The translations under genes and the position numbers were made by a program. The notes under the pieces were generated by a model that saw only the letters and a list, made by a program, of their open reading frames with translations, was not told the DNA's origin and did no database searches. From positions 68,845,446 through 68,909,445 of the forward strand of contig JAWZYU010000013.1 in assembly GCA_038380435.1 (NCBI GenBank): DNA of 64,000 bases. Direction: 5' to 3'. This document shows, in pieces, positions 43,146-54,084 of the stretch. This DNA is from Ryuthela nishihirai. Taxonomy: Eukaryota; Arthropoda; Arachnida; Araneae; Heptathelidae. The stretch's first letter is position 1, and every line of letters begins with the position of its first letter.

Positions 43146-43937
43146 TTTTTTTATTACAGGTGCTTTATCTGCGATGTATATTATTCAAAAATAACTGACA
43201 TTTTTTTTTTCATTTGAATTCCTTGGCAGTTTTATTTCTATTCAATACGTGTTTGGCAACATAATGCATTTCAAGCTGCCATGTATAGCGTTCAGAGATA
43301 TTAACAGACGAACTCTAAGTGTGCCCAGAAATTTCTATCATTTATCTTGCAAGTGTCAATCATTTGCCACACCCGCTTGTAACAACTTACGACCTAAGTC
43401 GTGGTTTGGTCCGATTCGGAAGATGTTTACATTGCCGCAAAGAAAGCTCATGTCACTGATTGCAATGCCATATCTGGGTGATTATTGAAAACTCACTAAC
43501 ATTTACTGTAATATCTCGTAGGTTCTGCTAATACCCTTGAAGAATCACCAGTAACTTTAGTTAAGTATTTTTTATATTGTTACTTAAATCAGTGAATTAC
43601 TTTTAGCTTACGTAATCTGTACATTATCAGGTTGATTTACATTAGTAGATGGATTTACTCTGCAGTAAGATATTTGAAGCTGATTTATAATAACGATAGT
43701 GCAGTGTGAAAGTAGTCACCGCAAATATAGTTTTCCAACAAGAGCTGTCTAAAAGCTATATTTATCTAAAGCTATAAAGCCAACAAGAGCTGTCTAAAGC
43801 TATATGTATTCACAAAGCTTGTTTTCAGAAAAACCAAGCTAACGTTTCACTTTGTCTTCTGACTGTCCATCATTAGAGATTCAACTTATTTTGCTTTCAG
43901 AGATAATTAAAAAAATATTTTTACGTTGGGTAGTTAT
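43146..43937. other. No recognised feature
   Basis: A 79-codon frame at 43249-43488 has no recognisable domain. A phrase CAACAAGAGCTGTCTAAA is locally duplicated at about 43736-43800. Confidence 0.4.
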
Positions 43938-44118
43938 TGATGAAATATGATGGTTCACAATTTCCGAATCTCCAAAATATTACAACTGCGCCCTCTACTG
44001 GTGCAAAATCTGAAACAAATATTGCAAAGCGATGTAATTATTGCAATTTGATATTTTGGTTATGAAATACGAACGTCGCAAAATTTGTGTTGCCAACAGT
44101 GATTTTCATCTTTACTTC
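43938..44118 (-). repeat. Dispersed repeat R, reverse copy
   Basis: The complement reads CACTGTTGGCAACACAAATT...GTAGAGGGCGCAGTTGTAAT...GAGATTCGGAAATTGTGAAC, collinear with 9853-10385. Confidence 0.75.
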
Positions 44119-44277
44119 CAAAGCGGGTTGGAAAACGCATTTTTTGAAAGACACCTGTGAGAGTTTAGAAACTGTAGTGTAAGATGGCTAGCTCTAGTCA
44201 CAGTGAAAATCGGGACACTGCGCTGAACACGTGTAATTTGTCAAGTCTATTACTGAATTCATTACGAATTTAGTAAA

Positions 44278-44698
44278 ATGACTAGCATGTTTGGAAAAAA
44301 AAATTCGTATAAACGATTAGCGTGTCAGCTTGACAAAACGACGTTTAAACAAGCGAGATCAAAAGTGATCATCTCATTTGAATCGGCAATGCATTCGTCT
44401 TCTAAGGAAACTGTTACCGAACACTCACCAACTATTTATGATGACGAAATAAGTCCAGTTCCTATTAAATCTATTCTACAGATGATCTCTAACCTAAATA
44501 ATAAAATTGAGGCTATTAAATACCATACTTCTAGATAAAATGGATTGTATTAATGCTAAAGTAATTTCTCTGAAGCGTGAAACAAAATCTGATGTCAATC
44601 GCCAAACGAGTAAATCTAAAGATGTTAGTATTTGTACAACTGTTAATTCGAGAATAGCCGAAATAAACCCGAAGGTATCATACGTTCAAGCGGTATGA
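44278..44698 (+). pseudogene. Possible LINE ORF1 remnant
   Basis: Two overlapping frames. MTSMFGKKNSYKRLACQLDK leads into a heptad-like ILQMISNLNNKIEAIKYHTS. After a +1 shift near 44510 the text continues ILLDKMDCINAKVISLKRET. The charged, coiled-coil-like character and its place ahead of the RT suggest an ORF1 protein. No CCHC knuckle is visible, so this is by position. Confidence 0.4.
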
Positions 44699-45289
44699 CC
44701 CTACAGCAAAATAGAGGGATATAATTCAACAAAACCGTTATAGTGAAAATTCTTCCTATGACTTTGAAAGTGAAATGAATGGAAATCATATGTCTAATAG
44801 TACAACCTCCGATAAAGAGAGGAAAGTTTTGGTGGATATGAAAGCCATTCTTGATGTATGCGTTGTCAGCATTGATGTACGCATTCAGCAAAATTTACCT
44901 TTTCTATGAAAGGGTATTTACCCTTTCTATAGAAAAAGGCATAGCGATAATACCTGTTAGTGCAAAGAAAACTAATAAAAATAACAAGTTAAAGGAGATC
45001 TCAAACTGCAAGCTTAAACCATGGAGAAAGTATCGAAATAATCGCTCTGACAAAACAGAGAAGAATTCAATATTGTTTCAGTGAAGTATACAAAGTCTGT
45101 GGAAGATAACGAATCTGAAAAGCTGAAATATTTATGTAATGATAACGATCGAAAGACTTTTTTCCGCGACATTCGAAAACGCATGAAAGGGTCGTGTAGC
45201 ATTCCACCATTTTTTGACATTTAATGCCACCATGGGTACTATGGACTCTGACAAAGCACAACTTTTAGCTGGTATTTTTGATCTAGTTT

Positions 45290-46161
45290 ATGTCCCTGAT
45301 TGCACAGCGAGCAATATACCTGTTGAAGAATCTATCCTTCATTTACATTTTGATGGACTATTTGATGTGCAAAAATATTAGGAAAGCCATTAATCAAACT
45401 CCTACTACTTCTGCCCCAGGACCTGATGGGTTGCCACCGATATTTTTCAAGAACCTCATTAGTTCCATCATCCATAAATTATCAGTACTCTTCAATATTT
45501 GTTTAAATAATGGAAATATCCCACAGGATTGGTGTCATGCAAGAGTTGTGCCTGTTTTTAAGCGAAATGTTGAAGAATCAAATCCTCTCAACTATCGCCC
45601 CATTTCACTCACCAATATAATACCTAAGCTTATGGAAAGATGCATATTACATAAACTGTTTCTCTTCTTACAATCACGAAACATTATATTTCGATTATTG
45701 CCTAACCGTTCTACGACGATTCAGCTACTCCATAATATGCATTCGTGGACATCACTTTTAGATAATAATATTCCTGATGGATTAATTTAGATAATAATAT
45801 TCCTGATGGATTAATTTAGATAATAATATTCCTGATGGTTGACGTCATTTTCCTGGATTTGAAAAGGTCTTGGATAAATTAAAACAATCCCTTTTGATCC
45901 AAAACTTGCTGAGTCTTGGTATACCTAGTCTGATTGTGAAGCTTCTTTCCAACCTCATTATTCATCGAACACACCATATTCGAATTGGGAACAGTTTTCT
46001 ATCAGAACCGTCGACAGTGGAGTCATACAAGGATCCGTTCTCGGAGGATCCTTGTATCGGTATTTCTTCATAATTTTCACCTCTGGAATTTCTAGTATTT
46101 TTCGTCCTATCCAAAGTACAGCATACGTAGATGACATTAATTTCATTTGTACTTCCAGCAA
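45290..46161 (+). pseudogene. Jockey-like reverse transcriptase
   Basis: TTSAPGPDGLPPIFFKNLIS, then DWCHARVVPVFKR, then NPLNYRPISLTNIIPKLMER. Motif A follows after the 29-bp repeats (VDVIFLDLKR, about 45838). Then VESYKDPFSED in one frame, with the correct frame giving VIQGSVLGGSLY (motif B, about 46020), and the catalytic box TAYVDDINFICTSS (about 46115). Shifts separate every block. Confidence 0.87.
45761..45838 (+). repeat. 29-bp tandem repeat inside RT
   Basis: GATAATAATATTCCTGATGG-ATTAATTTA occurs at 45761, 45790 and (20 bp) 45819. Being 29 bp, each copy shifts the frame and it introduces stops just before RT motif A. Confidence 0.92.
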
Positions 46162-46209
46162 TGAAGAATAATGAAGCTCACTACAAACTAATGGTGACGC
46201 TCTTTACCA

Positions 46210-46860
46210 ATGCAGCTTAAATTACGAGCTACCTACGTACGTATATCAAAAGACAAATCAAGTGTTCTGTACCTTGGAAGCAAGAATCTTCATTATAAAT
46301 ACAACTTCAAAAATGATCCAATTACAAATGTACAGAAGCAGAAAAACCTAGGAGTGTTATTCTCATCACAGTTAACTTTTGATGACCACTTTAATTACAT
46401 TCTTAGAAAGGGTAATCGCACCGTTTTCTTAATTCTGAAATGTTATGTAAACGTGACATTGATTCCCGAATTCGCGCATTTGTGACTTTCATCAGACCCT
46501 CCCTTGAATACGCCTCACCTGTATGGACACCTCATCTAAAATCAGACATCAAAACTCTTGAATGCACCCAGTCATGGTTTACAAAATGACTTCCTGGGTT
46601 TTACAATATGCCATATGAACAATGATTGAAAAAGGCTCTCTTTGCATTCCTTGGAATGGAGAAGACTAATGCTTGACTTAAAAACATGTTATAAACTCAT
46701 TCATGGAATAACTCACTATAACACAGGTACTCCAATATTCAACTTTGTCAACAGAAGAACAAGAGGACATTCTCTTATGATCGATGTGCCTTTTCCTCGA
46801 AAGAACTATAAGTACCATTCCTTTGTGTGCCTTTTTATGGAGCTCCCTTCCCATCGATAA
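46210..46860 (+). pseudogene. Jockey-like LINE thumb and C-terminus
   Basis: ISKDKSSVLYLGSKN, then NVQKQKNLGVLFSSQLTFDD, then FNYILRKGNRTVFLILK (usual 'xxKDLGVxxxxxLxFxxHI'). Then, near 46500, the text SLEYASPVWTPHL appears in another frame (family 'RPxLEYASxVWxP'). LEWRRLMLDLKTCYKLIHGI and RGHSLMIDVPFPRK end it. Confidence 0.85.
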
Positions 46861-47121
46861 TGTCACTTCTACAGTATTGACATTTTTGTATTTAGACCGA
46901 AGAGATTTGACTTACCACTAATTCTAAAAAGTTCCAAGTTTTGATGTGCCATTCCTTCTCCGGTATCAATGTGCTGATATAGAACCTTCTGGTCTTTTCT
47001 ATAATGATAATAATCAAGGGTTTTACATTAGCATTCAACAATTTATCCTTTTGCCCCCAGGGTGGTGGAAAAACGTGACTTGTTTGAGAGATTAATGAAA
47101 CATTGTTTTTGAGTTGAATAC

Positions 47122-47298
47122 CCCCTCAAGCAGCTGCTTACCACAGAGGTCTGACAGGAGCCTGTCAGTTTATATGCCAGAGTAGAAGTTCTGAGAGGAT
47201 GGCAGGACCACAGCAGAAAAACGACACAGACATCCATGGGCTCGAACCCAGGTCCTTTAGATCAGTAGCAAACCGCGCTAACCACTCGGCATAGGTAC
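47122..47298 (-). mobile_element. SINE-A, full length, reverse
   Basis: TACCCCCTCAAGCAGCTGCT, CTGACAGGAGCCTGTCAG, CAGCAGAAAAACGACACAGA, GGGCTCGAACCCAGGTCC, CGCTAACCACTCGGC. Confidence 0.92.
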
Positions 47299-47304
47299 TA
47301 ACGA

Positions 47305-47420
47305 AATATGATGATTCATGGTTCTCATTTTTTTTCCTTTAGAGGGCGCTAAATATTGAAAATGTAAAACTTGAAGTAATATTGCAAATGATATATTTTA
47401 TGCCAGAAACTGAAACGCCT
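47305..47420 (+). repeat. Fragment related to repeat R
   Basis: CGAAATATGATGATTCATGG and TTTAGAGGGCGCTAAATATT resemble the AGGGCGC core and its 43.9 kb flank. The order differs, so it is a partial or rearranged copy. Confidence 0.4.
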
Positions 47421-48004
47421 GGTTGTGTAATGGAGAACAGATATCGAGATAACATTTAGAACTATTCACATATAGTTTAATATAATTAAATTGTTTGAAA
47501 TTCAATCGGCACTTTCTATTTTTAAAATATCTGCCTTTAATTTTAATTAAAAAAATCAATAATATTTCTATAGGTTATTAAAAAATTAATATTTTATTTT
47601 AAATGCAAAGAATGATTTGTCTCTGAACTCTAGGTGATTAGGAAAAGCAACTTTTTTCATTTTAAATGTTAAATACGAAATTGTTTTTTCATAGTGTAGG
47701 GCTAATAATACATTACTATTTACATTTTACAATCATTCATTAGTAAGACTTACGACTCTTAAAGGATGCAAAATTCGAGAAATGAAAAATTTAATTTTGT
47801 TTGAAAACCACAGTCCCATCCATATTCGCCAGAGTTGAGTTCTAGTTTTGTATGATTACTAGTTAAACCCACGCCCAAGGTTTGGTCCGAAACATGTCCA
47901 TTGATAGCTTTTCCCAATGATAGGTTAATTCCTAGCTTTCCACCATTAACATACTACTCAAGTCACAATTAAATCCCGCCAAATATTTAGCTCCAAACTT
48001 ATGT
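47421..48004. other. No feature seen
   Basis: AT-rich; nothing recognised. Confidence 0.4.
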
Positions 48005-48840
48005 CCATTATTAACTTCATTCACAGCTTTCAACAAGTACTACTCACAACCTCCTACTCCATTCCCAAGGTAGGTGACGGCATCCCTGCTGGAAATTTCG
48101 CACAATATTCGAGTGATCACTTCCGATCTACTGCAGCTAGAAACCCGATCTCTTACCACAACAGGGCTAGACCTAGTGGGAGACCACCACACCAAATTTG
48201 AGACCGATCGATCGAGTAGCCGCGGAACCACGGAGAAACTGCCAATTTCTGCCACCGGATGATATCACACTTGTGTGCCCTCGTGTTTGTTCGGAATTAC
48301 GGCTTTCAAACACAGCTTTCAACAAGTACTACTCACAACCTCCTACTCCATTCCCAAGGTAGGTGACAGCATCCCTGCTTTAAATTTCGCACAATATTCG
48401 AGTGATCACTTCCGATCTACTGCAGCTAGAAACCCGATCTCTTACCACAACAATTTACTATGCCAATAGTTAGGCGGGACACGTATTGCTATCTCTTGCC
48501 ATCAATAAGTACATTCACAGATTTCCATCACTAAATCGCAATTAAATCCTGCCAAAAGCATGTTGATTGATAACTTCATTCACGGATCTCCACACATACT
48601 ACTTGATTCGCAAGGTAGTCGACGGCAGCACCCCCAGAAATTGCGGATGCTTTTTGTGGGGTCACTCCCGACCCATGGCATGTAGGAACCCGATCTGTAC
48701 CCCAAGACGGTTAGAACTAACTGGGATAAAATCCACCAAATTTGGGACTGATCGTTTAAGTAGCAGTGGAACCGCAGGGAAACTGCCAATTTCTGCCACC
48801 GATAATGTCACACATGTATCCAAGTTCAGAATTATGCCTA
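48005..48840 (+). repeat. Three-unit duplicated block
   Basis: CAGCTTTCAACAAGTACTAC at 48024 recurs at 48313, offset 289 bp, and about 145 bp following are nearly identical. A third, diverged unit at 48555-48835 shares GAAACTGCCAATTTCTGCCA and GGAACCCGATCT. The units contain no convincing gene; short frames on both strands are by-products. Confidence 0.85.
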
Positions 48841-48845
48841 TTATA

Positions 48846-49583
48846 CAGGGTGATTCAAACTCTTGGACCAAACTTTAAGGGGTGATAGAACAAACTTAAA
48901 CAAGCACTTTTCGTCATACAATGCATGGTCGGAACTCAAGCAGTGAAGCGCTAGGGGGCGCTTTCCAGTGATAAGAGCTGGTTTTCGCACTCGTCGTCAT
49001 TTCTACCATGGATTGCAGAATGGATGGATTGTTTCAAGAATCAGGAGATGGCGGACATGCATTTTCGTAGAACTCGCCACACCGTCGACTGGGGCACACT
49101 TATGGCATAGGAAATTGCTTGCGTTCTACATTCAGGATGATCTCCAACCCTACGTAGAATTTCCTCTGTAACACGTGGCGTCCTCACATTCCTTGCAAAC
49201 CCTGTATCCTGCAAGCCACTGACAAAGGAGCCCATTTCGCACAGATACTGGTGCAATCTCTGAAAGGTTTTACGATCAGACACATGTCTGGTCAGAAAGC
49301 GCTCACGGTACAGTCTTTTGACTTCCCTCACATTCCCGTCCGCAGCTCCGTACATGAAATGCATGTCTGCCTTCTCCTGATTCGTGAAGCAATCCATCCG
49401 TTCTACAATCCACGGTAGAAATGATGACGAGTGCAAAAACCAGCGTTTATAAGTGTTCACTATAAAGCGCCCTCTAGTGCTTCACCGCTTGAGTTCCGAC
49501 CATGCATTGTATGACGAAAAGTGCTTGTTTAGGTGTGTTCTATAACCCCTTAAAGTTTGGCCCAAAAGGTTTGAATCACTCTG
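48846..49583 (-). mobile_element. Fold-back mariner-like DNA transposon, about 230-bp inverted repeats
   Basis: Ends CAGGGTGATTCAAACTCTTG and its complement, with TA on both sides (48844-48845, 49584-49585). Inverted similarity extends from the end through GCGCTAGGGGGCGCTTT / AAAGCGCCCTCTAGTGC to about 49070, so the arms include transposase coding sequence. The catalytic half is absent: 738 bp total against about 1.46 kb for its relatives. Confidence 0.9.
49041..49460 (-). pseudogene. Transposase N-terminal domain (DUF4817-like plus HTH)
   Basis: An intact 139-codon frame. CFTNQEKADMHFMYGAADGN, then VREVKRLYRERFLTRHVSDR forms a DUF4817-type DNA-binding head. It continues KTFQRLHQYLCEMGSF, then RVTEEILRRVGDHPE and QAISYAISVPQSTVWRVLRK, a helix-turn-helix. 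No DDE domain follows; the frame runs into the inverted arm. It encodes only a potential DNA-binding fragment. Whether it is expressed is unknown. Confidence 0.8.
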
Positions 49584-49789
49584 TATAATATGATGATTAT
49601 GGTAATTCTATGATACTGGTAGTTTAAATGAACACCAAGTAGTGTTCCGAAAATTATGTATTAATATTTCAGGTAACAGAGAGTAACAAAAACTTCATGT
49701 TGGCTGCTTATTAAGACAAGAAAAATGAAGATGCTATTAGAAAATCTGCGTTTTTTGTAACAAAATTGAGCGCTAAGTCGTCATCGCAC

Positions 49790-50915
49790 ACGAGAGATAT
49801 TGTAAAAGTGAAGATGGAAAAGGCACTAGTAATATGGATAGAAGATAACTCCAAAAAGAATACCTCTAGACGGAAATACCATCAAACAGATGTTATTACG
49901 AATATATAAGCAGATACAAGAAATGGAATCAACGGCATCAGCTCAGTTAAACAAACATTATGAATTTTCTTCAAGTACAGGTTGGCTTGCAGGATTTCTC
50001 CACAGGCACGCGTTTCATAATGTAAAAATAAAAGGTGAAGTTGCATCTGCATATGAGCCGGCTGCCAAAGAATTTTTGTCCAAAATTGGTCCAAATCATT
50101 GAAGATGGTGGATACACTCCTGATCAAGTTTGGAATGTAGATGAAAGTGGTCTTTTTTTTTGGGAAAACTATGTCGAGTAGAACCTACGTAGCAAAATTG
50201 CAAAAAAATCCCGTGGCTTTAAAGCAGCTAACGATCGTGTGACCTTTCTATTTTGCAGCAACGCTTTAGGAGATCGTATGTTAAAACCGCTTCTCATCAT
50301 CGATCTCTAAGACCAAGGTCAAGGAAAGGTGTAGATTTTAATAAATTGCCAGTGTATTGGATGGCAAATAAAATAGCCTGGACTACAAAAGGAATTTTTA
50401 ATGAATGTTTCCTAAATGTTTTGTTCCAGAAGTTAAACGCTATTTCAAGGAAAAAAATCTCGAATTTAAAGTTCTATTGATTATAGACAATGCGCATGGC
50501 CATCCTGTTTCGGAACACCCAAATGTGCAAATTTTGCTTTCTGCCGCCTAATACCACATCCTTAATACAACCACTAGACCAGGGTATAATTGTCATATTT
50601 AAAACTTACTAAGACGTAAGACGAACATTCCAATGCTTTTCGGATAAACTATAGATAAGGAACACTCACTAACATTATTAATGTGTGGAAGATATTTTCT
50701 ATTTTAGATTGTATCAGACATGCTGGATTGGAATTATCGGAATTAAAACCATCAACTTTAAACGCATGCTGGAAAGTTATTTTGCCAGAATGTGTAAAAA
50801 GCAGAGATCCTGTTCCCCAAATACGACTGAATCTCCTAATATCATCCTTTTAGCATATGCAGTTGGTGGAGAAGGATTCGATGATTTAACGTTTGCAGAT
50901 ATCGATGATGATATA
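49790..50915 (+). pseudogene. Tigger transposase, N-terminal and catalytic part
   Basis: CENP-B-like DNA-binding region: KMEKALVIWIEDNSKKNTSR, then QLNKHYEFSSSTGWLAGFLH, then RHAFHNVKIKGEVASAYEPA. DDE_1 domain: YTPDQVWNVDESGLFF (first Asp), ANDRVTFLFCSNALGDR, LLIIDNAHGHP (second, about 50475), and NTTSLIQPLDQGIIVIFKTY (third, about 50545-50605). The Tigger tail ILPECV and AVGGEGFDDLTFADIDDD precede the LINE junction. All three catalytic motifs survive, but the frame has many stops. Confidence 0.87.
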
Positions 50916-52840
50916 ATAAAAAACATTACAGAGGAAGACACCTGTGAAAATACATCGGACGATGTGAAATACTACAGAGTAAATTCAATGGTCTTGTTAC
51001 CGATTAGTGAAAGTGAATTAATTAAGACAGCCTTTAGGCTTAAATTAAACAAATCTTCGGGTGATGATAACTTCTCAGTCTACATGTTACAGAGAGTGAT
51101 CAGTGTAATACCTGGAATTTTACTGAAGTGTTACAATTTGTCACTTGCAGCTGGATTTTTGTCATCTTCGCTTAAGAATTCGTTGATTACTCCAATTTAT
51201 AAAAATGGTGATAAAATGTTTGTAGAGAATTATAGGCCTATTTCAATACAAACTGTTTTCTCAAAATTATTTGAAAAGTTAATGCATTTAAGGTTAACTA
51301 ATTACCTTACTAAATATACTATACTATCGGAACACCAGTACGGGTTTAGGAAAAATAAAGGTACAGCTGATGCTACAGCTGAAGTAGTTAAATTAATATA
51401 TAATGGTCTCAATAAAAATTAACGAGTGGTGGTCTTGTTTTTGGATCTGTCTATAGCTTTTGACTCCCTGTCTATTGATATTTTACTAAATAAATTAGAG
51501 GTTATTGGTATAAGGGGACTCTCACTGAGATGGTATAATTCGTATTTGAAGGGTAGAGCACAAGTCAGTATAGCAGACGTTTTGAGTTAAAAAAAAATCA
51601 ATTCGTTATGGTGTTCCACAGGGTTCTGTTTTGGGACCACAGTTATTCTTAATATATGTGAACGAGCTATTTATTACACACCAAATTCAAAGGTAAGATT
51701 ATTTCATTTGCAGATGACACTGCCTTGGTTTACTGTGATAAATCTGATGATGAACTATTAAGCAATATTATTGAAGTCTTAAGAACACTTCAAACTTGGT
51801 TCCAAAATAATAAATTATTAATAAATGTAAATAAAACGAAATATATGTATTTTAATACTGTTAGGGGAGAGTATAGAGATCTTGGAGATTTATTCTATCA
51901 TATGAATGATTGTAAGTTTTTCGAACAAGAAAAAATTGGGTCTTTAAACTGTGCTTGCCCAAGTATTAAAAGTACTAAAGTGTTAAAATATTTAGGACTT
52001 AATTCGACTGTTATGTAACCTGGCATGATCATGTTCAAAAAGTAGCTTTAAAAATCAAACAAATAATTCCCAAATGTATCTTTTAAGAGATATGATGAAT
52101 ATAGAGATTTTAAAGCATGTATATTATTCATTAATCTATTCCAGAATACAGTATGCAATTGTAATTTGGGGAGTTTGGGGAGGAGCATCTTCATGTTGTT
52201 TAAATCAATTGCAGCAATTGCAAAAATATATAGTAAAGATTATGACATTTAAAAGAAAGTATGATTCGTCTGAGCAAAGTTTCAAAAAACTTGAAATACT
52301 CAACTTAAATCAAATACACCAAATGGCTTTAGCAAAGCATGCATTTCATAATAAGGGCAAATTTGATGTAGTGCTTAATAAATATTTTACAAGAGCAGCA
52401 GTGGCTCAGGATTTTTGTATTCCAAAACCAAACAAAGAGTTATTCAAAAAATATTATGGATATAGTGGCTTAAAATTATTCAACTCACTTCCAGATAACA
52501 TGAAAATTATAAATAATAAATGGCATTTCTCTAAAGAACTAAAACAATGGTTGTTGAACTGTGGAGATTGCGACTGATGCTTTATTTACTGTATTAACTG
52601 ATTGCATTGAAATGAGATATGAGTATTAGGAGATAAATTTATATATTACAGAGGCTGAAATTGTTTTTTTCGTTTACAAATTTATATATATTGATGTACT
52701 CAGGATTGCAGGAAATATATGTTTTGTAAATATCCACTTGCGAGTTATAAACACTAACTCTTGTGGAACTTGACTATGCATTAGCTATGTATTAAATATT
52801 GTGCAAATAAATAAATATTATTATTATTAATAATCGTTAG
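50915..52840 (+). mobile_element. CR1/Jockey-like LINE nested in Tigger
   Basis: 5'-truncated LINE holding only RT to 3' end, finishing in an AATAAATAAATATTATTATT tail (about 52806-52830). It is less decayed than the LINEs at 25 and 33 kb. The host Tigger frame resumes at DKALSEDEIIEVVL. Precise target duplications could not be defined. Confidence 0.87.
50930..52577 (+). pseudogene. LINE reverse transcriptase, nearly continuous
   Basis: LPISESELIKTAFRLKLNKS, then SGDDNFSVYML; NSLITPIYKNGDKMFVENYR, then PISIQTVFSKLFEKLM; and EHQYGFRKNKGTADATAEVV. One TAA at 51420-51422 is followed in frame by motif A (VVVLFLDLSIAFDSL). After a shift come RYGVPQGSVLGPQLFLIYVN (motif B) and KIISFADDTALVYC (catalytic FADD). 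Then LLINVNKTKYMYF, STKVLKYLGLNSTV, YSRIQYAIVIWG and LKLFNSLPDNMK. Only a few lesions. Confidence 0.9.
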
Positions 52841-52844
52841 TTGA

Positions 52845-53300
52845 CAAAGCTCTTAGTGAAGATGAAATAATAGAAGTTGTCCTTGGGACTCCTGATGAAA
52901 AAGAAAAAAGTGATGGTGATGAACTCACTGCAGGTTTAATTAAAGAAAGGCTTCAAATGGTTAGTAAATTGGAAAGTCATTTTCTTACACATGATCCCAT
53001 TGTCGAACGAGCTCAGCAGTTTAAACGTGAACTGAAGTCTGTATGGTGCGTTAGCAAGAATTATGCAAAAATCTAGTCAAAGCAGGATCTCAAAGATTTA
53101 TTACAGAGTTCGTTGTTAAAACTAATCAAACTTCAGAATCACTGGAAACAACTGATAATTTGGTTGCCCATGCCACAGAGAGCATTTCACCATTGGAGTA
53201 TGAACACGACGGCCAAAATGATTCAAGAGATGAAAGTGCTTTAATTACAGTCTTACGCAAACGAATGCGTCTATTGTCAGAAAGTGACAGCGAATAAAAT
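52845..53300 (+). pseudogene. Tigger transposase, C-terminal part
   Basis: DKALSEDEIIEVVLGTPDEK, then GDELTAGLIKERLQMVSKLE, then DPIVERAQQFKRELKSVWCV. This is the acidic, leucine-patterned tail typical of Tigger/jerky-type transposases, ending LRKRMRLLSESDSE after a shift. It confirms the LINE insertion split the transposon. Confidence 0.82.
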
Positions 53301-53499
53301 CTAGTTAATAAGCATATGTAAGTCATTTTTATTGCACTTTCGTATTCTTGAATTAGTGGCATATTATTTTCTCTATGAAGGATAATTTACTTTATATATG
53401 TACATATAATTATCTTTATAACTTTATAAAATAAAAAATGTGTTTAAATGAATTAATATCAAATAAAGAAAGATTTTATGATTTGTTTGAAAACAGCTT

Positions 53500-54020
53500 A
53501 TTATTTGTGTCGTGCCCATAGAGATGTATCCTGTGGACACGACTTGGGCCAAAAGGTTCGTGAACATTCGGTTTTTCGTGATGGGAACAAAGACTCTTGT
53601 TTGGCGATCCAGTTCTACGAAATTCCCTGATGCCGTTTTTCGCAGAGAACGAGTTTCCGCTTCCGGCCTGGAAACTTCGCGATCTGAGAGTCGCGGTTAG
53701 CCTCAAAGGCCACGGGGGAGGTGTACCTCCCCTGCATCGGCCACCCTTAACCAACGAACGACGGCCGCGTCAGCTTACGCGCTGACCTCCGCCAGAGGTC
53801 GCGACGATAAGTCAGAGTTGCACGAGTGAATTGTTTGAGAGAGACGTGTGTTTATTTTCTCTTCTAGTCGGAACTATCAGCGGAGGACGTGCGTTCCTCC
53901 TTCGTCTTGCCTACACTCTCAGAGGCAATAGTCAACTTCTGTAGATGGTGTAGAAATTCTACAATGCCTCAATCACCGGCCAAGCGGCCTGAGGACGATG
54001 CTTCAACAACGGCAAGGTGA
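53500..54020 (+). promoter_or_regulatory. GC- and CpG-rich block, possible first exon
   Basis: Sharply GC-richer than its surroundings, with many CpGs (CGCGATCTGAGAGTCGCGG, CGACGGCCGCGTCAGC). An ATG at 53964 opens MPQSPAKRPEDDASTTAR, stopped at once by TGA, but the sequence GGCAAG/GTGAAAG at 54011-54023 could be a splice donor. It could equally be the 5' end of a retroelement. No downstream exon was identified. Confidence 0.3.
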
Positions 54021-54084
54021 AAGAAGGTAGGGGTCATTTTCACAATTAAATCTTAGTTTCATACCACATGTACGCGTTTTTACC

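Larger units (their letters stand above)
44170..46990 (+). mobile_element. Jockey-like LINE with ORF1 remnant and RT
   Basis: Two-part LINE. A possible ORF1 lies at 44278-44700, pre-RT text at 44900-45400, RT at 45290-46490 and C-terminus at 46642-46860. It shares the NPLNYRPISLTNIIPK phrase with the RT fragment at 2063-2302 (SISLTNIVPK). The 3' limit is not sharp, and the CCTGC stem-loop seen in other LINEs here was not found. Confidence 0.82.
49740..53300 (+). mobile_element. Tigger (pogo) transposon split by a LINE
   Basis: Tigger-type transposase text occupies 49740-50915 and resumes at about 52845-53300. The intervening 1.9 kb is a LINE. Terminal inverted repeats were not located, so the ends are approximate. 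Confidence 0.85.

Noticed and set aside
46024..46052. Palindrome TACAAGGATCC...GGATCCTTGTA as a regulatory site
   Set aside because: It lies in the RT motif B coding region (VIQGSVLGGSLY); most simply coincidental.
48001..48878. Several short frames on both strands
   Set aside because: All sit within the duplicated block and repeat with it; no domain.
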